Counted from the stretch's first letter, positions 9,583-20,026 are shown. The stretch: 64,000 bases of DNA from Micromussa lordhowensis (GCA_964020085.1 OZ026606.1:23470073-23534072), one strand, 5' to 3'. Notes: generated by a model from the sequence alone, not told the origin. Program-made: numbers and translations.

Positions 9583-10100
9583 TGAATAGGCCTTATCACG
9601 GTTTCCGACGCCATTTTGACGGGTAGGCAAAGCGGTCAGAAATTACAGTGTTTGTATGGAAATCCGATGGCAAAGAACTTTTTCCAAAATCGAATTTTAC
9701 GCAATTTGTGAATCGCAATGTTAAAATATCAGGTGGAAGATTGTATTCACCAAGTTTGAAGGTTGTAGTTTAACTAGAAGACGCTCTGTTAATTTTTATA
9801 ATTTTCCATACATTTGTCTGTAATTTTTTTTTCGGCGCCGCCGCGTCTTCCCAGCCAAATTTACAGAAAATGTATGGAAAATTATAAAAATTAATTGAGC
9901 GTCTTCTAGTTAAACTACAACCTTCAAACTTGGTGAATACAATCTTCCACCTGATATTTTAACATTGCGATTCACAAATTGCGTAAAATTCGATTTTGGA
10001 AAAAGTTCTTTGCCATCGGATTCCCATACAAACACTGTAATTTCTGACCGCTTTGCCTACCCGTCAAAATGGCGTCGGAAACCGTGATAAGGCCTATTCA
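9583..10100. mobile_element. 518-bp long-hairpin (foldback) element
   Basis: Two arms of about 230 bases are nearly perfect reverse complements: TGAATAGGCCTTATCACGG at the left and CCGTGATAAGGCCTATTCA at the right. They are separated by a GC-rich loop of about 50 bases around 9830-9855 (GGCGCCGCCGCG). There is no coding content. The element lies in intron 1 of gene B, so the pre-mRNA would form a long double-stranded stem. Confidence 0.9.
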
Positions 10101-10351
10101 ACTGCTCTGATCGCGTGCTAATCAATAACCAAATACCGTTTTTATAGAGAGCATTATTATTCTTAGTTGAAATGTAGTGAACTAAGATGCATGCCTTGGA
10201 GAAAGACATGCCTTGGGCAAAGGCATGCTTCGACGTTTACCCCTTTTGCGAATTGAGTTTGCTCAGTCATGCGTTTATAACAAGTATTTATTTACTTGCT
10301 TTACTTTCTTAAACAATTTCGTTATTGCTTTTCTTTCCTTACCACGTAAAG

Positions 10352-10440
10352 CTGTACAAACAGTTCTGAATATAGAACACAACATCGGAGGAGTTTTACT
10401 TAAAGTTGATCGGTGTCCAGAGGAGAGAAACGCTGATGAG
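10352..10440 (+). CDS. gene B exon 2: second half of RRM-like domain
   Basis: The acceptor (TTTTCTTTCCTTACCACGTAAAG) allows entry in phase 1, matching exon 1. The 89 bases end before GTTTGA, a weak donor, in phase 0, which matches exon 3. The encoded TVQTVLNIEHNIGGVLLKVD is the helix-and-last-strand half of an RRM and completes the domain started in exon 1; the acidic CPEERNADE follows. The first codon joins across the intron. The weak donor is the least certain point, but without it the frame stops one codon later. Confidence 0.7.
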
Positions 10441-10519
10441 GTTTGATATTATGATATTATGATTTATATTATGATTTAAACTGATTTATGTATTTCGTAC
10501 ACTGACTCCGGTGTCAACT

Positions 10520-11041
10520 CTCATAGAACAATTTCAACAAAAATTGAAGTTGGAACCCTGTGAGAGTAATCGATATTTGTTCAGAAATGCGTTGCTCAAA
10601 TACTAGATATCCGGCAGTCAGAAATTCATGAATAATCAATACATTCAATATTCACAAAAATGATCATTGAAACCTCCCGAGAGTATTTCAGCATTTCGAT
10701 CTTTGGTAGGAAACACAAAGCGAGTTTTTACAATGTTTTGGTTTTGCACAGATGATATTGTACGAACCTTGTGTGACTCACGGGCACAATTTTTCAAAAA
10801 CTACATACCCGGCTGTGAGAACGTCTTCCCGTTTTTCCTCCAAAATTTCCATTTGAACCTGCTGAAATGTCGGTGTAGAAATACCAAGCGATTTTCGAAC
10901 TTCAGGCCTCAACAATTGCCTCGGCAAAGTATAATGTAGTACAAATAGCTACAAAACGCCTGAGCGTTCTGTGACGAAAGTCCGCCACAGGAAATTATTG
11001 ATCTTAACTTCCGGTGTAACACTTCAGTTGCGTGACAAAGG
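10520..11041 (-). repeat. interspersed repeat R, copy 1 (inverted relative to copy 2)
   Basis: The sequence recurs in the opposite orientation at 15372-15965. Shared blocks include TTTTCGAACTTCAGGCCTCA, AATGATCATTGAAACCTCCC and TTGATCTTAACTTCCGGTGT. Copy 1 differs by an insertion of about 35 bases containing ACATACCCGGCTGTGAG. The two copies point towards each other and bracket the nested transposons of gene B intron 2. Confidence 0.8.
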
Positions 11042-11084
11042 AACATTTCTTTTATTTTTTTAATTTCTTTATTTATTGTAGACA

Positions 11085-11407
11085 CTTGCTGCGTTGGTGG
11101 GGAGTAAGTAGGAGCTAATTTGGTTTTTATCAACTGAGTTGATAATGTTAATTGGCCACCGTAAAGAGGGTCTAAAGAGATTCGAAAGCTGACGTTTCGA
11201 GCGTTAGCCCCTCGTCAGAGTGAATCTAGGAATATTGAGGGTTGTGCGTGGTTTATATACAGAAAAGATGGAGCTACGCTATTGGTTGGTACATGGTAAC
11301 GTGGAAAACATCAGAATAAATTAGTTGAATGAAAAGCGTTCCTTGATACCGTAAAGAGTGCCGATTTAAAAAAAATAAATTTTTGTTCTAGAATTTTTCG
11401 GCTTTCA
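11085..11407 (-). mobile_element. Penelope-like element, downstream part
   Basis: On the minus strand, just beyond the LINE 3' end, frames read an IGTLYGIKERFSFN-like end of a Penelope GIY-YIG polyprotein with disruptions. They are followed by CTCTGACGAGGGGCTAACGC and TCGAAACGTCAGC, a signature near the ends of Penelope-like elements. The sequence continues with TTTACGGTGGCCAATTAACA. It is the other half of the element at 14775-15240, separated by the inserted LINE. Confidence 0.7.
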
Positions 11408-11798
11408 ACAACAACAACCAACCATTTATTTTGCTTTGTACATAAAATATACAGCAAAGAAAAATAAGTTTAACTTAAATAAGCAAAAAAAAACTACTCA
11501 GAATAGTGATAACTAAACGGGCTGAGATATAGATATAAATATAAAAATGAAGTATGAAGAAAAAAATATAAATAGTAATAGTACTAGTTGTTGACAAAGC
11601 GTTGTTTAATTAAGAGCGATAATAACTGGAAGAGAAAAATTAAAGAAAAATACTAAGCTAGCATTAAGCATGAGAATTTAGGAACTGCTTCATCAAGTTT
11701 TGTTTAAATAAACGCAAAGATAAACTTTTTATCTCTTTATCCAACTTGTTTCAGGTAGAAGGACTAGAGAAATGTAGATTGAACTTGCCATAACTAGT

Positions 11799-11855
11799 TA
11801 AGAAATAGAAAACATGTGCCGTGTTTCTATCGAGTTATAGAAACACTAGTGAAAG

Positions 11856-11886
<31 letters not shown>

Positions 11887-11887
11887 G

Positions 11888-11918
<31 letters not shown>

Positions 11919-12470
11919 GAGTTCTCCCAAACTTTCACGAGTGTTTCTATAACTCGATAGGAACACGGAGAACATGTTTTCTATTTCTTTTAGAAAATAC
12001 CGCGACGAAGAAAAAGAAAAACAACTTGTTTACTTCGATCATCAAAATGTAGATTCTCTTTGTTCGCGCCATTGTTACGTCAACAGCTCGTGCTAGTTCT
12101 GTGTTTCTATCGAGTTTTAGTATAAATCTACTAGCGTTCTATCACGAATAACGTCCTCTGATTGGCTACGCTACCCACGTTCTATTCTGTGATAGATAGT
12201 GAGTAGCGTAGCAGCGAGCACTAGGGGCCGTTTCTTTGTGTTTTTGAAGTGTCTTTGAAGAGGATTTAGATTAAATTTTTGAACGACTAGTAGATTTATA
12301 CTAAAACAATTAGATTATTCGCTCTCGATTTCTATGCGCGATAGTTGACTCGGGCTGCGCCCTCGTCAACTATCACGCGATAGAAATCTCGAGCTCATAA
12401 TCTAATTGTTTAATAGAAACACGGTTTTAAACCAATCAGCGTGCGTATTTGCTTTGGGTTATTTTCTAAT
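11799..12470. mobile_element. foldback element M1, copy 1, with M2 inserted
   Basis: It begins TTAAGAAATAGAAAACATGTG and ends GGTTATTTTCTAA. A hairpin near the left end (CGAGTTATAGAAACAC...GTGTTTCTATAACTCG, 11830-11960) is flanked by GAAATAGAAAACATG and its complement CATGTTTTCTATTTC. A second copy at 41146-41530 is highly similar over its whole length but lacks the M2 insertion. It lies in the LINE 3' region. Confidence 0.8.
12117..12413. mobile_element. foldback element M2 nested in M1
   Basis: About 297 bases (TAGTATAAATCTACTAG ... TCTAATTGTTTA) interrupt a GTGTTTCTATCGAG/TAGAAACAC palindrome that is uninterrupted at 41459-41487. The internal palindrome around 12330-12400 pairs ATAATCTAATTG/CAATTAGATTAT. 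A relative lies at 63150-63460, also between M1-like flanks. Confidence 0.75.
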
Positions 12471-13218
12471 TCTAATTAACGTAATCAATATAATATGTTG
12501 ACTTAGATGCTAGCCTAGTATTATAGTTATGTTTAGATGATATGAATGTAAAGTAATTGTCGAAGACCTTAGATAATAGATTATGGTATTACGTAATACT
12601 GAAACATAAAAAAGGCAGTTTGCATAGTAACCAGATCCATGAATTTAATTAAGCCTAACTGAGAAAATATAGGGCTGGACTGGGCATCTCGTTTTGAGAA
12701 TGTAATTATACGTATACGTAGAGCCTGCTTTTGCAAAGTAACAATTGGTTTTAAAGTTGTGGCAGGTATTTCCCCAGACAACCAAGCCATAAGGCAAGAA
12801 AGGGATACACCAAGGAATAATAAAGCTAAGTGAGAATATCATCAGTAACGAAATGCCTGAGCTTAGGTAGGATGCCAATACCTCTGGAATTTTCTTACTC
12901 ACTTCATGTACATGTTTTTTCCAATTTAAGTGACAATCAACAATGAGACCTAAGTATTTGACACAAGTTGTTTGCTCCACAGGCATACCTGAGATTTTTA
13001 AATTAAAATAATTTTTCTTTGAGGAGGGTGAAAAATTACAAAATGTCTTTTGTCAGTATTTAAGGATAACCTATTTAATTGTAGCCATCGATTAAGTTTA
13101 TCTAATTCTTCATTTAATTTTAATTCAAGGCATTGTAAGCTTTGATCTTGTAAGAAAATGTTGGTATCGTCTGCAAAGAGATGGAAATCTAATTCACTGG
13201 AACATTTATGCAGATCAT

Positions 13219-14333
13219 CATATCAAACTTAGAGTTTGTATTTCGGGTAGACAATAGACTGCGGCGTCACTTTCCTTAAGTGGTTATTTCAATTGTTCGT
13301 AGCTTTGAGGCTCTTTTGTTATTATAACAGAGGTTTGAAATAACCGACAGTTAGCAAATTACCGAGCGCGAGATTTAAAATCTTCGTTAATGACCGTTTG
13401 AGGACAAAATCAACCCTTCTCGGGGTGGGCAAAGGATATAGTAGCCTACATCAACGACAGATTTACCGGGGGACGGAGGGGGTAGATTGTGTTACACGGA
13501 CATAGGGGATCAGTCTGACAGAAGACCATTTTATCTGACAGTTTTCGAACAAACCCTAATTTTAAAAGTTCTTCCAAACTTTTTGGGAGTAATTTTCTTT
13601 AGAGATATCGCAAGATCTCAAACGAAGTATCTCCATGCACTTGTATGCGACACCAAAATTTTTGATTCACCAGAAAGCCCGAGCGAAATTTTCAACGAAT
13701 TTCGACAAACAGCGTTATTCAAGCTCATGGAGTATCGAGGTTTGTTTGAAAATGCTAAGCGGTTCTAGGAAATATTTTGGAAATGCTAACTATCACAAGG
13801 TTTTATTAACAAGTAATCGGAGTAAGCATCACACTTTAAGTTTCTTTTATATTCTTTGCGCCATTGGTAATTTTTTTTTTTAAAAGTCAATTTCGATTTA
13901 GTGAACCAGAAGCGCGCACGGCATAACTAAAATAATGCGTCCTTAGCTCAAGAAGTTATGGGCGCTTGCTCGCAAGGGCATGTGCTAAGAACAGAATGTC
14001 ACCACAATCTACTGGTAGCTACCTTCTTCAAAAAAAAAACAGCAAAGTACTGTTAGGAGAGTCCGAATAAAAGGGAAAACACTGACCAACACACGCGAGG
14101 TTTAACAATAGTCCAGTCAAAATGTGCTTACTCTCCCCCTGCTGGTCTGTCTGTGTTTTCCCAAGTAGGCTCCCGTTGGGAACAAAAATGTCATCATCAA
14201 CTAAGTGCCGACTGAATCCGATTTAACCCGAGTGTGATTTTGCGACACCGAACCGAAAAATCCCTAAGGACGGACAACAATAGCGCATTGTCTTAGAATA
14301 CTCAAACCATAACAATAGGCAATGTTTGATATG
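13219..14333. mobile_element. 1.1-kb DNA element inserted in the LINE reverse transcriptase
   Basis: The ends CATATCAAAC and GTTTGATATG are perfect 10-bp inverted repeats. Removing the element with one copy of the flanking AT restores the LINE frame (TATGTGAATGATCTGC, reading YVNDL). The target duplication is thus 2 bp (AT). No transposase was recognised; one plus-strand frame (13487-13768) is open but matches nothing I know. Confidence 0.7.
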
Positions 14334-14774
14334 ATTCACATACAACAAGAATAACAAAGGTCCCAAAACTGAACCCTGTGGTACACCACATAGAATTTAC
14401 TGTGTGCCAGATTCCACATGGCCAAGTGAAACAAACAGACTCCTATCAATTCATGTGCAATGCCTCTGATACCATAGTATTCCAACTTATCAAGTAAGAT
14501 ATGGTGATCCACAGTGTCAAAGGCCTTACACAAATCCATGATGAAGATACCACATGAATAATGCTTACTATCAATAGCCTTTTGGATTTTATCTATGATA
14601 AGAATAAGGGCAACTGTGGAATGACTGGAACGAAATCAAAATTGTTGGTCAAAAATAGTAGAAGATTTCTCAAAATACTTAATTAATCTGTTATACATCA
14701 ATCTCTCGTGAATCTTATTAAGTATTCATAACAATGAGATAGAATGATAATTTGTTACCACAAGAGGTGAGCCT

Positions 14775-15240
14775 TTTTTTATAGACTGGAAAAACAGTTT
14801 TGCAACTTTAAAGTCATAAAGTGATCCTTGATCGTGATGTAGGAAAAGGCCGCAGACGGCCACATGTTGCATAGAATGATTGGGGAAATTAAAGTGTCTC
14901 ACGACCGGTTTGGATGCGTTTTTGTCGGATGTGTTCTCGGAATCGGTCGCCTAGTCGTCTTTCTGTTTCGCCGATTTATAACGTTTTGCAAAGAGAGAAA
15001 GTTATGCAGTAGATAACATTGGCTGAGGTACAGGTGAAACGATCAGTGATCTTGATGGATTTCTTGGGTACCGATATTTTCGGAAAGACATGCTTTGCAT
15101 CGTGCGCGTGCGCATTTAAAAGTTCTGGGTTGATCACTTGCTTGGAATGCACTTCTGACTAAAAAGTTACCCATGTTTTTGTCGGGTTTGAATGAAATTA
15201 ATGGAGGTTGCGAAAAGATTCTACCGGTTTTAAACACACT
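14775..15240 (-). pseudogene. Penelope-like element: GIY-YIG endonuclease region
   Basis: The minus strand from 15237 reads FSQPPLISFKPDKNMGNFLV, then CARARCKAC, and then ITDRFTCTSANVIYCITFSL. The endonuclease core IGETERRLGDRFREH follows. A TAA replaces the Tyr before IGET. A frameshift follows, after which HFNFPNHSMQHVAVCGLF continues the family pattern. The signature is typical of Penelope-like reverse transcriptase-endonuclease proteins. The upstream reverse transcriptase is missing and the downstream end lies at 11407-11085 beyond the inserted LINE. Confidence 0.8.
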
Positions 15241-15371
15241 TTTATAACACTGCTTCCTTTTATACGTTTGCCGTTTAGTTTACAGTATAAATAATTAAGA
15301 GAACTGAGAAATTCGTCGGTTCCATCGCTAAGCCGTTAACTTCGTCGGTAAGCCCAACACCATGTGCAACC

Positions 15372-15965
15372 TTTGTCACGCAACTGAAGTGTTATACCGG
15401 AAGTTAAGATCAATAATTCCCTTTGGCAGACTTTCGTCACCGAACGCTGAGGCGTTTTCTAGCTATTTGTACTACATTATACTTTGCCAAGGCAATTGTT
15501 GAGGCCTGAAGTTCGAAAATCGCTTGGTATTTCTACAACGACGTCTCAGCAGGTTCAAATGGAAATTTTGGTGGAAAAACGGGAAGAATTTCTGCCCATG
15601 AGTCACACAAAGTTCGTACAATTTGCGCAAAACCAAAACATTGTAAAAGCTCGCTTGGTGTTTCCGATCACAGATCGAAATGCTGAAATACTCTCGGGAG
15701 GTTTCAATGATCATTTTTGTGAATATTGAATGTAGTGATTATTCATGAATTTTTGACTGCTGGGTATCTAGTATCTTGAACCACGGTGCCCGTGAGTCGA
15801 GGTTTTTATAGTATGCCGAAACCAAGAGAATTCGTCCACAACAAAAGCAAAACATTACTTTGAATCGCTTCGCATTTCTGAAGAAATATCGAATTCTCTC
15901 ACAGGGTTAGATGAGATTTTCCGTGGAAATTTTATAGTTATTTCAGACTGCCGGGTATTTTTGAG
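15372..15965 (+). repeat. interspersed repeat R, copy 2
   Basis: Inverted counterpart of 10520-11041, sharing long blocks with scattered mismatches. A sub-block (GCATTTCTGAAGAAATATCGA ... CTCTCACAGGG, then ACTGCCGGGTAT) extends the copy to the right. An 81-codon plus frame at 15484-15729 is open only in this copy and is probably not a gene. Confidence 0.75.
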
Positions 15966-16046
15966 TTTACCTTACTACTCTCAATACATTTTTTTTTTTC
16001 AGCTTAATTGTTGCCACCTGACCAACTGAAAACTTATTACCTCTAG

Positions 16047-17681
16047 GTATTCTCCCAAGTCACTGCCATGCTGGATCCGTTTAATTCTGATATTCAACTC
16101 CAAGAGGCTGAGCAGATTTTGCGGAAGATTCAAGCGGAGGTTGGTATATCGTTTGAATACAAAGGCAAGTGTTTCGTGATATATGGCACATTGAGCCAGA
16201 TCAATAAATGCCACGGTATCGTGAAAAGCTACCTTATCAAGGACGAAAGTATTGCAAACGAACTGTGCAAACTTTCCGTGGAGGCTAAAGCACAAACGGC
16301 GAATATTGAAGCGTCCGAGATGGAAGGAGCAGCAGCAAAGGCGAGCTCACCTGGTGAAACCGTAATCATAGCAACACCTTTGGACTTGGAAGGGAAGGTT
16401 CTTCCCAAGGCTTGCGAGACTAAAGTGAGCGTGCATCCTACGGTATTACAGACTTTTAGCATACGTCCACTTGCCTTTCGTTTTATGAGCCAGTTTTTCA
16501 ACGAACAGTTGCAACAGATTACCAGGAAATTTCTGGTTGAATTGGCCACTTCAAATAGTGATGTTCAAGTTACACTAAAGCCGAAACATGGCTGTGATTT
16601 GACCAGATATAACGAGGCTTGCAGCGAGTTTTGCATGCTAGTTAAAACTGTCTCCCGAGGCATGGTTGCCCGGGAAATGGACCTGACTGGATTTGATGAG
16701 GGTTCAGTCAATGCCTTGATTCAGTTCGTCACCACTAAGTACCCAGTTATAGTAGACAAACCCCAAGAAAACGGCCCCTTTGTTGTGTACGGAGATGCTG
16801 CATCCGTTCAACAAGTGTCGCTGACGGTACAAGAAGGAATGAGCGAACAGCCCAGGTATGATACCGCCATGAGCGCTGAAGGAATGGGAACGGTGCCAAC
16901 AGAAGTAGTTTCCATAGAAACATTTTCTCATCGAACGGAAAAAGGCGTCACCATCTCCCTTCGTTATGGCGACATTACTAGTGAGGTAGTCGATGCTATC
17001 GTCAATCCTGCAAATCCATTTTTGAATCACGCAGCTGGCCTTGCAATGTCGATTGTTCAAAAGGGTGGAATTGAAATCCAGAGAGAATGTGACAAGATTA
17101 TGAGAGAACGCGGCTTTCAAGTTTTACACGTTGGTGACGCAATTCACACGACCGCTGGCAGTTTACCATGCGAGTTTGTCATCCATGCGGTTGGTCCAGA
17201 ATGGTACAAACAGTCCGATAAAAAGGGCATGAAGCTTCTTCAAAAGGCCTGTGTCGAGAGTCTAAAACTTGCATCGCAACTTGGTTTATCATCTGTCGCT
17301 GTACCAGCAGTTAGTTCTGGTATCTTTCGTGCTCCTTTAGACGCTTGTGCTTTCGCCATGCTGAACGCAGTGGAAGAATACCTCACAATGCCAAGTGTGG
17401 CGAAGAAAGAAGATGTGAAGAAAAAAGGCTCAAAAGCGGCTGGCCAAAACAAAGTAGATGGAAAGAAAACTGGTAACAAAGAAAAGGACAGGAAGAAGAA
17501 TGAAGCTCCAACCAAAACCTCTGAAGGTGAAGAGGACCCTGCAAAGCCGGGAAGTGTAAAAGACATTCGCTTTGTCCTTATTGATGCTGATTCAATGGAT
17601 GTCTTCGAGAGAGAGTTCGCCAAAAGGTTTGGCAGCGGTCCTAAGGACATCAGCGATGATGATGACGATGATGAAGTTTAG
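16047..17681 (+). CDS. gene B exon 3: KH-like region and macro domain, C-terminus
   Basis: The acceptor TTATTACCTCTAG gives phase-0 entry (V-F-S-Q-V-T-A, then the Met at 16068), which matches exon 2. An in-frame TAG overlaps the acceptor, so the exon cannot extend further left. The predicted protein is 642 residues. Residues ~105-210 resemble the KH-like part of PARP14 proteins (LDPFNSDIQLQEAEQILRKI). The macro domain spans ~395-620: RYGDITSEVVDAIVNPAN with its ADP-ribose-contacting Asn, HAAGLAMSIVQKGG, LPCEFVIHAVGPEW, and VAVPAVSSGIFR. A Lys/Glu-rich insert (~546-601) separates the penultimate helix from the last strand and helix (RFVLIDADSMDVFEREF). The end is a poly-Asp tail and stop at 17679-17681. 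There is no ART or WWE domain, so it probably binds or removes ADP-ribose rather than making it. Confidence 0.9.
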   Translation, partial: VFSQVTAMLDPFNSDIQLQEAEQILRKIQAEVGISFEYKGKCFVIYGTLSQINKCHGIVKSYLIKDESIANELCKLSVEAKAQTANIEASEMEGAAAKASSPGETVIIATPLDLEGKVLPKACETKVSVHPTVLQTFSIRPLAFRFMSQFFNEQLQQITRKFLVELATSNSDVQVTLKPKHGCDLTRYNEACSEFCMLVKTVSRGMVAREMDLTGFDEGSVNALIQFVTTKYPVIVDKPQENGPFVVYGDAASVQQVSLTVQEGMSEQPRYDTAMSAEGMGTVPTEVVSIETFSHRTEKGVTISLRYGDITSEVVDAIVNPANPFLNHAAGLAMSIVQKGGIEIQRECDKIMRERGFQVLHVGDAIHTTAGSLPCEFVIHAVGPEWYKQSDKKGMKLLQKACVESLKLASQLGLSSVAVPAVSSGIFRAPLDACAFAMLNAVEEYLTMPSVAKKEDVKKKGSKAAGQNKVDGKKTGNKEKDRKKNEAPTKTSEGEEDPAKPGSVKDIRFVLIDADSMDVFEREFAKRFGSGPKDISDDDDDDEV

Positions 17682-18837
17682 TGTGAAGAAAAATTATGTC
17701 AAACAAAACGCTTGAGATGCATATATTCATTATGTGGTATTAGGAAACGGTTGTAAACGTTTTTTTGCTGTTGTTGTTCTTTCTGTTTTTAATTCTAGTT
17801 CCGTGCGAACCTGGACCAACATGGCTGGAAACAGATACCTTTATTAAGAGAAACACGCAATGAAGAAACGAGGCCAATATCCTGGCTTCTTGAACAGTTA
17901 ATCATAGCTCGCACGATTTGGTTCATTTTGGCCTAAAAAATTCTCACTCATGGATGTTTCAACGTGTAACTTTCGAACTTAGATTTTAATTGGGCCAAAA
18001 TTAGATCAGTGCAAAAAGAAGCTGGATTTGGTTACGGTGAATCGAAGCTCAGTATCAATTCAGTGTTCTTGCATGGGCAACATCATAGTATTGAACAAAC
18101 TGATCTAGACAAATTCAGTCAGGAGAACTAATGTTTCATGGGAGCAGTGAATTCTTTGAGACTGGATATCACTAATCAACTCGACGTATCCTGATTACGT
18201 CATGCTGACGTAGCTATATAGACTGTTAATTGGATTGTGCGAATCAGCGACTCTGCTGACACTCTGCTCCGTGACACGAAGATTCAACATTTAGTCTTCC
18301 TGGTCGCACGAGGTATGTGTGGCAGGGAATCCCAATTGATGCACGCCTGTGAAAACTACATTTCAGACACAAGTGCTGACAGATGACTACCTAGCTTTCG
18401 TTTACATAAGAAAATATTATTGAACATAGATTGGTGTGCGGCACAAACCGCACCGTACTTCATCACTATAAAATGTAAAAGAACGAAATTTTGGTTAAAT
18501 TGCGTTTACATTCTTTATTAGAAAGTTAAAAACGCCTGTTCTAGGGATATTAATTAAGAGCACTAAGCTGAGTGAATACAGATAGTTCTCCTCCGCTGTA
18601 ACAATGGCTTTAGTCAAAGAAACCGTGAACATTATACACTATACACTAGTTATGCTTATTAACATTATTAAAAACTGGAACATCGGATAACGCAATTCGA
18701 GAGTTTTCATTGGCTTGGCTATCATGGGTTATGAACCATTATACCATTATGCCATGCCCTACAAAAATGGTAAGCGTACCCGCGTAATTTTTGGGGGCGT
18801 TTTCATTTTTATTTATTTTAGTTTTCGTATTTAATAA
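17682..18837. other. 3' flank of gene B, nothing recognised
   Basis: 3' UTR and intergenic sequence. No canonical AATAAA was seen close to the stop codon and no coding similarity was recognised. Confidence 0.45.
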
Positions 18838-18936
18838 ATTATTCTACTCGCACTTGTTGGATATGAGACCAACTCGGCGCTACGTGCTTCGTTGGCTATC
18901 TACCATCTCATGTCCAACAAGCGCGAGTGCAATAAT
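18838..18936. repeat. short foldback repeat
   Basis: ATTATTCTACTCGCACTTGT at the left pairs with ACAAGCGCGAGTGCAATAAT at the right over about 30 bases with mismatches. The loop is GC-rich. This is a common form of short interspersed palindrome. Confidence 0.6.
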
Positions 18937-19829
18937 TATCATATAGACCTACTTACCGATATGGCGGCCATATTGAATAAATTAATTAAAAGCATTTTTA
19001 CTCTACATTTTCATGCAATATATGTTTTTTGAAAACATAAAATTTCCGAAAGTAACTATCACCTATACGCCCTCGAATGAACACTCCACTGTTTATATGT
19101 ATATTCGAGAGCGAATGATCTCGACTGTGTACTAATGTTCAGTAGCATTGTAGGGTGTGGTCGAATACCTGCAAGTTATTTCTACCTGGACGTAAGTGTC
19201 ATCTCAGATATAAAAATTCAACAATAATCTCCCTTAATCAAGAAATGTTACAGTTCGAATGGAAAGGAGTTTTACATTGGAGAGGGTCTAAGTGTGGTGG
19301 TGAATTTTACTGCTAACGGTAAATATATTGTCATTTTCGCGTTTAACGGTTAATTTATTTTTCCTTACGGTTAACAGAAAACTTGGGAATTAGTTACCAG
19401 TTTTTGAAACAGTTTAGAACTAAATTTCCTCAGTTTAAAAAAGTTTAAAATTGATTAGCCTTAGAATCATAGAGTCAAGCGTGTTATGATAAAAATCGTT
19501 GCTGAGTACGTCTCCCGGCCTTTTTCTGCAGTACCAAACAACAAGACAAGGCAAAAATGTCTTGACAAGAGATTTTGAGTGTTTCCCTTTCCATATTTTT
19601 TTATGGCAAACAGTTAAAACTTTATTAAAACTTTTCAAATTTTTACTCCAAACGGCTAAATTTTTGGCCCGTTTTACTCTAACGGTTAACCCTATTGAGA
19701 CTTCGTTATAAATAGGTATCAGTATATAATCTAGGGTCAGTTTAGTGGATGTAATTACACTGTCGCCTGCAGGAACGTAAGTCGTCAGAAATCTTGTTAT
19801 TTACTAATGCTGTGCTATCAGTTTGGTGG
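18937..19829. other. non-coding, nothing firm
   Basis: AT-rich sequence with several degenerate copies of TAACGGTTA (19315-19690), a phrase that returns near 37880. No exon was supported. Confidence 0.4.
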
Positions 19830-20026
19830 TCATCTTGCACACGACATAAGAAACCAGGCGCGCCGATCTCTTCGCGACGAAGCGTCGAGCGTAACACGTC
19901 CTTGAGTACTGGTTGTGATGTAGCCCCCCGCTGGGAGAACTGATTTCATTGTCTTGCACGACGTCAAACTCCCGGCCAAACTGCTTGTGCCACACCTTAC
20001 ATCACGCATAAAGAAACGGTGACTGT
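19830..20026 (-). CDS. candidate last exon of the minus-strand beta-trefoil-like gene
   Basis: After a strong acceptor (CAGCTTCTCTTACAG, exon from 20026) a minus frame reads about 65 codons to a TGA (19832-19830). It contains SHRFFMRDVRCG and then MKSVLPAGGYITTSTQGRVT and DRRAWFLM. This resembles the last exon of vertebrate IL-1-family cytokines: a (K)RF-hydrophobic strand, then S-x-x-x-P-x-x-(Y/F)-(L/I)-x-T with a hydrophobic seven residues on, and a final strand. However, it needs phase-1 entry while the exon at 20462-20341 ends in phase 0. A mini-exon, an indel or a wrong exon model is therefore required. A second open frame (VWHKQFG..., from an AAG acceptor at 20000-19998) would fit the phase but looks less like the family. 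Confidence 0.35.

Larger units (their letters stand above)
11408..14770 (-). mobile_element. CR1/L2-type LINE (minus), interrupted twice
   Basis: The element reads from about 14770 down to a (TTG)n-like 3' tail at 11408. Reverse transcriptase pieces are visible. Blocks at 14765-14335 include NRLIKYFEK, FRSSHSTVALI and DLCKAFDTVDHHILLDKLEY. After the 1115-bp insert, 13216-12580 contains YVNDLHKC, LFADDTNIFLQ (catalytic box) and LNRLSLN. The end at about 11700 is KSLSLRLFKQNLMKQFLN. Several stops and frameshifts show that it is dead. It was inserted into a Penelope-like element and was later invaded at 13219 and 11799. Confidence 0.85.

Noticed and set aside
15484..15729. 81-codon plus frame in repeat R copy 2
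   Set aside because: The inverted copy at 10520-11041 interrupts the same frame by an insertion, so it is repeat sequence rather than a gene B exon; no fitting splice sites were found.
16003..16046. Alternative acceptor TTTTTTTTTTCAG for gene B exon 3
   Set aside because: It is a stronger pyrimidine tract, but in the phase given by exon 2 the reading frame passes through the in-frame TAG at 16044-16046, whereas 16047 fits exactly.
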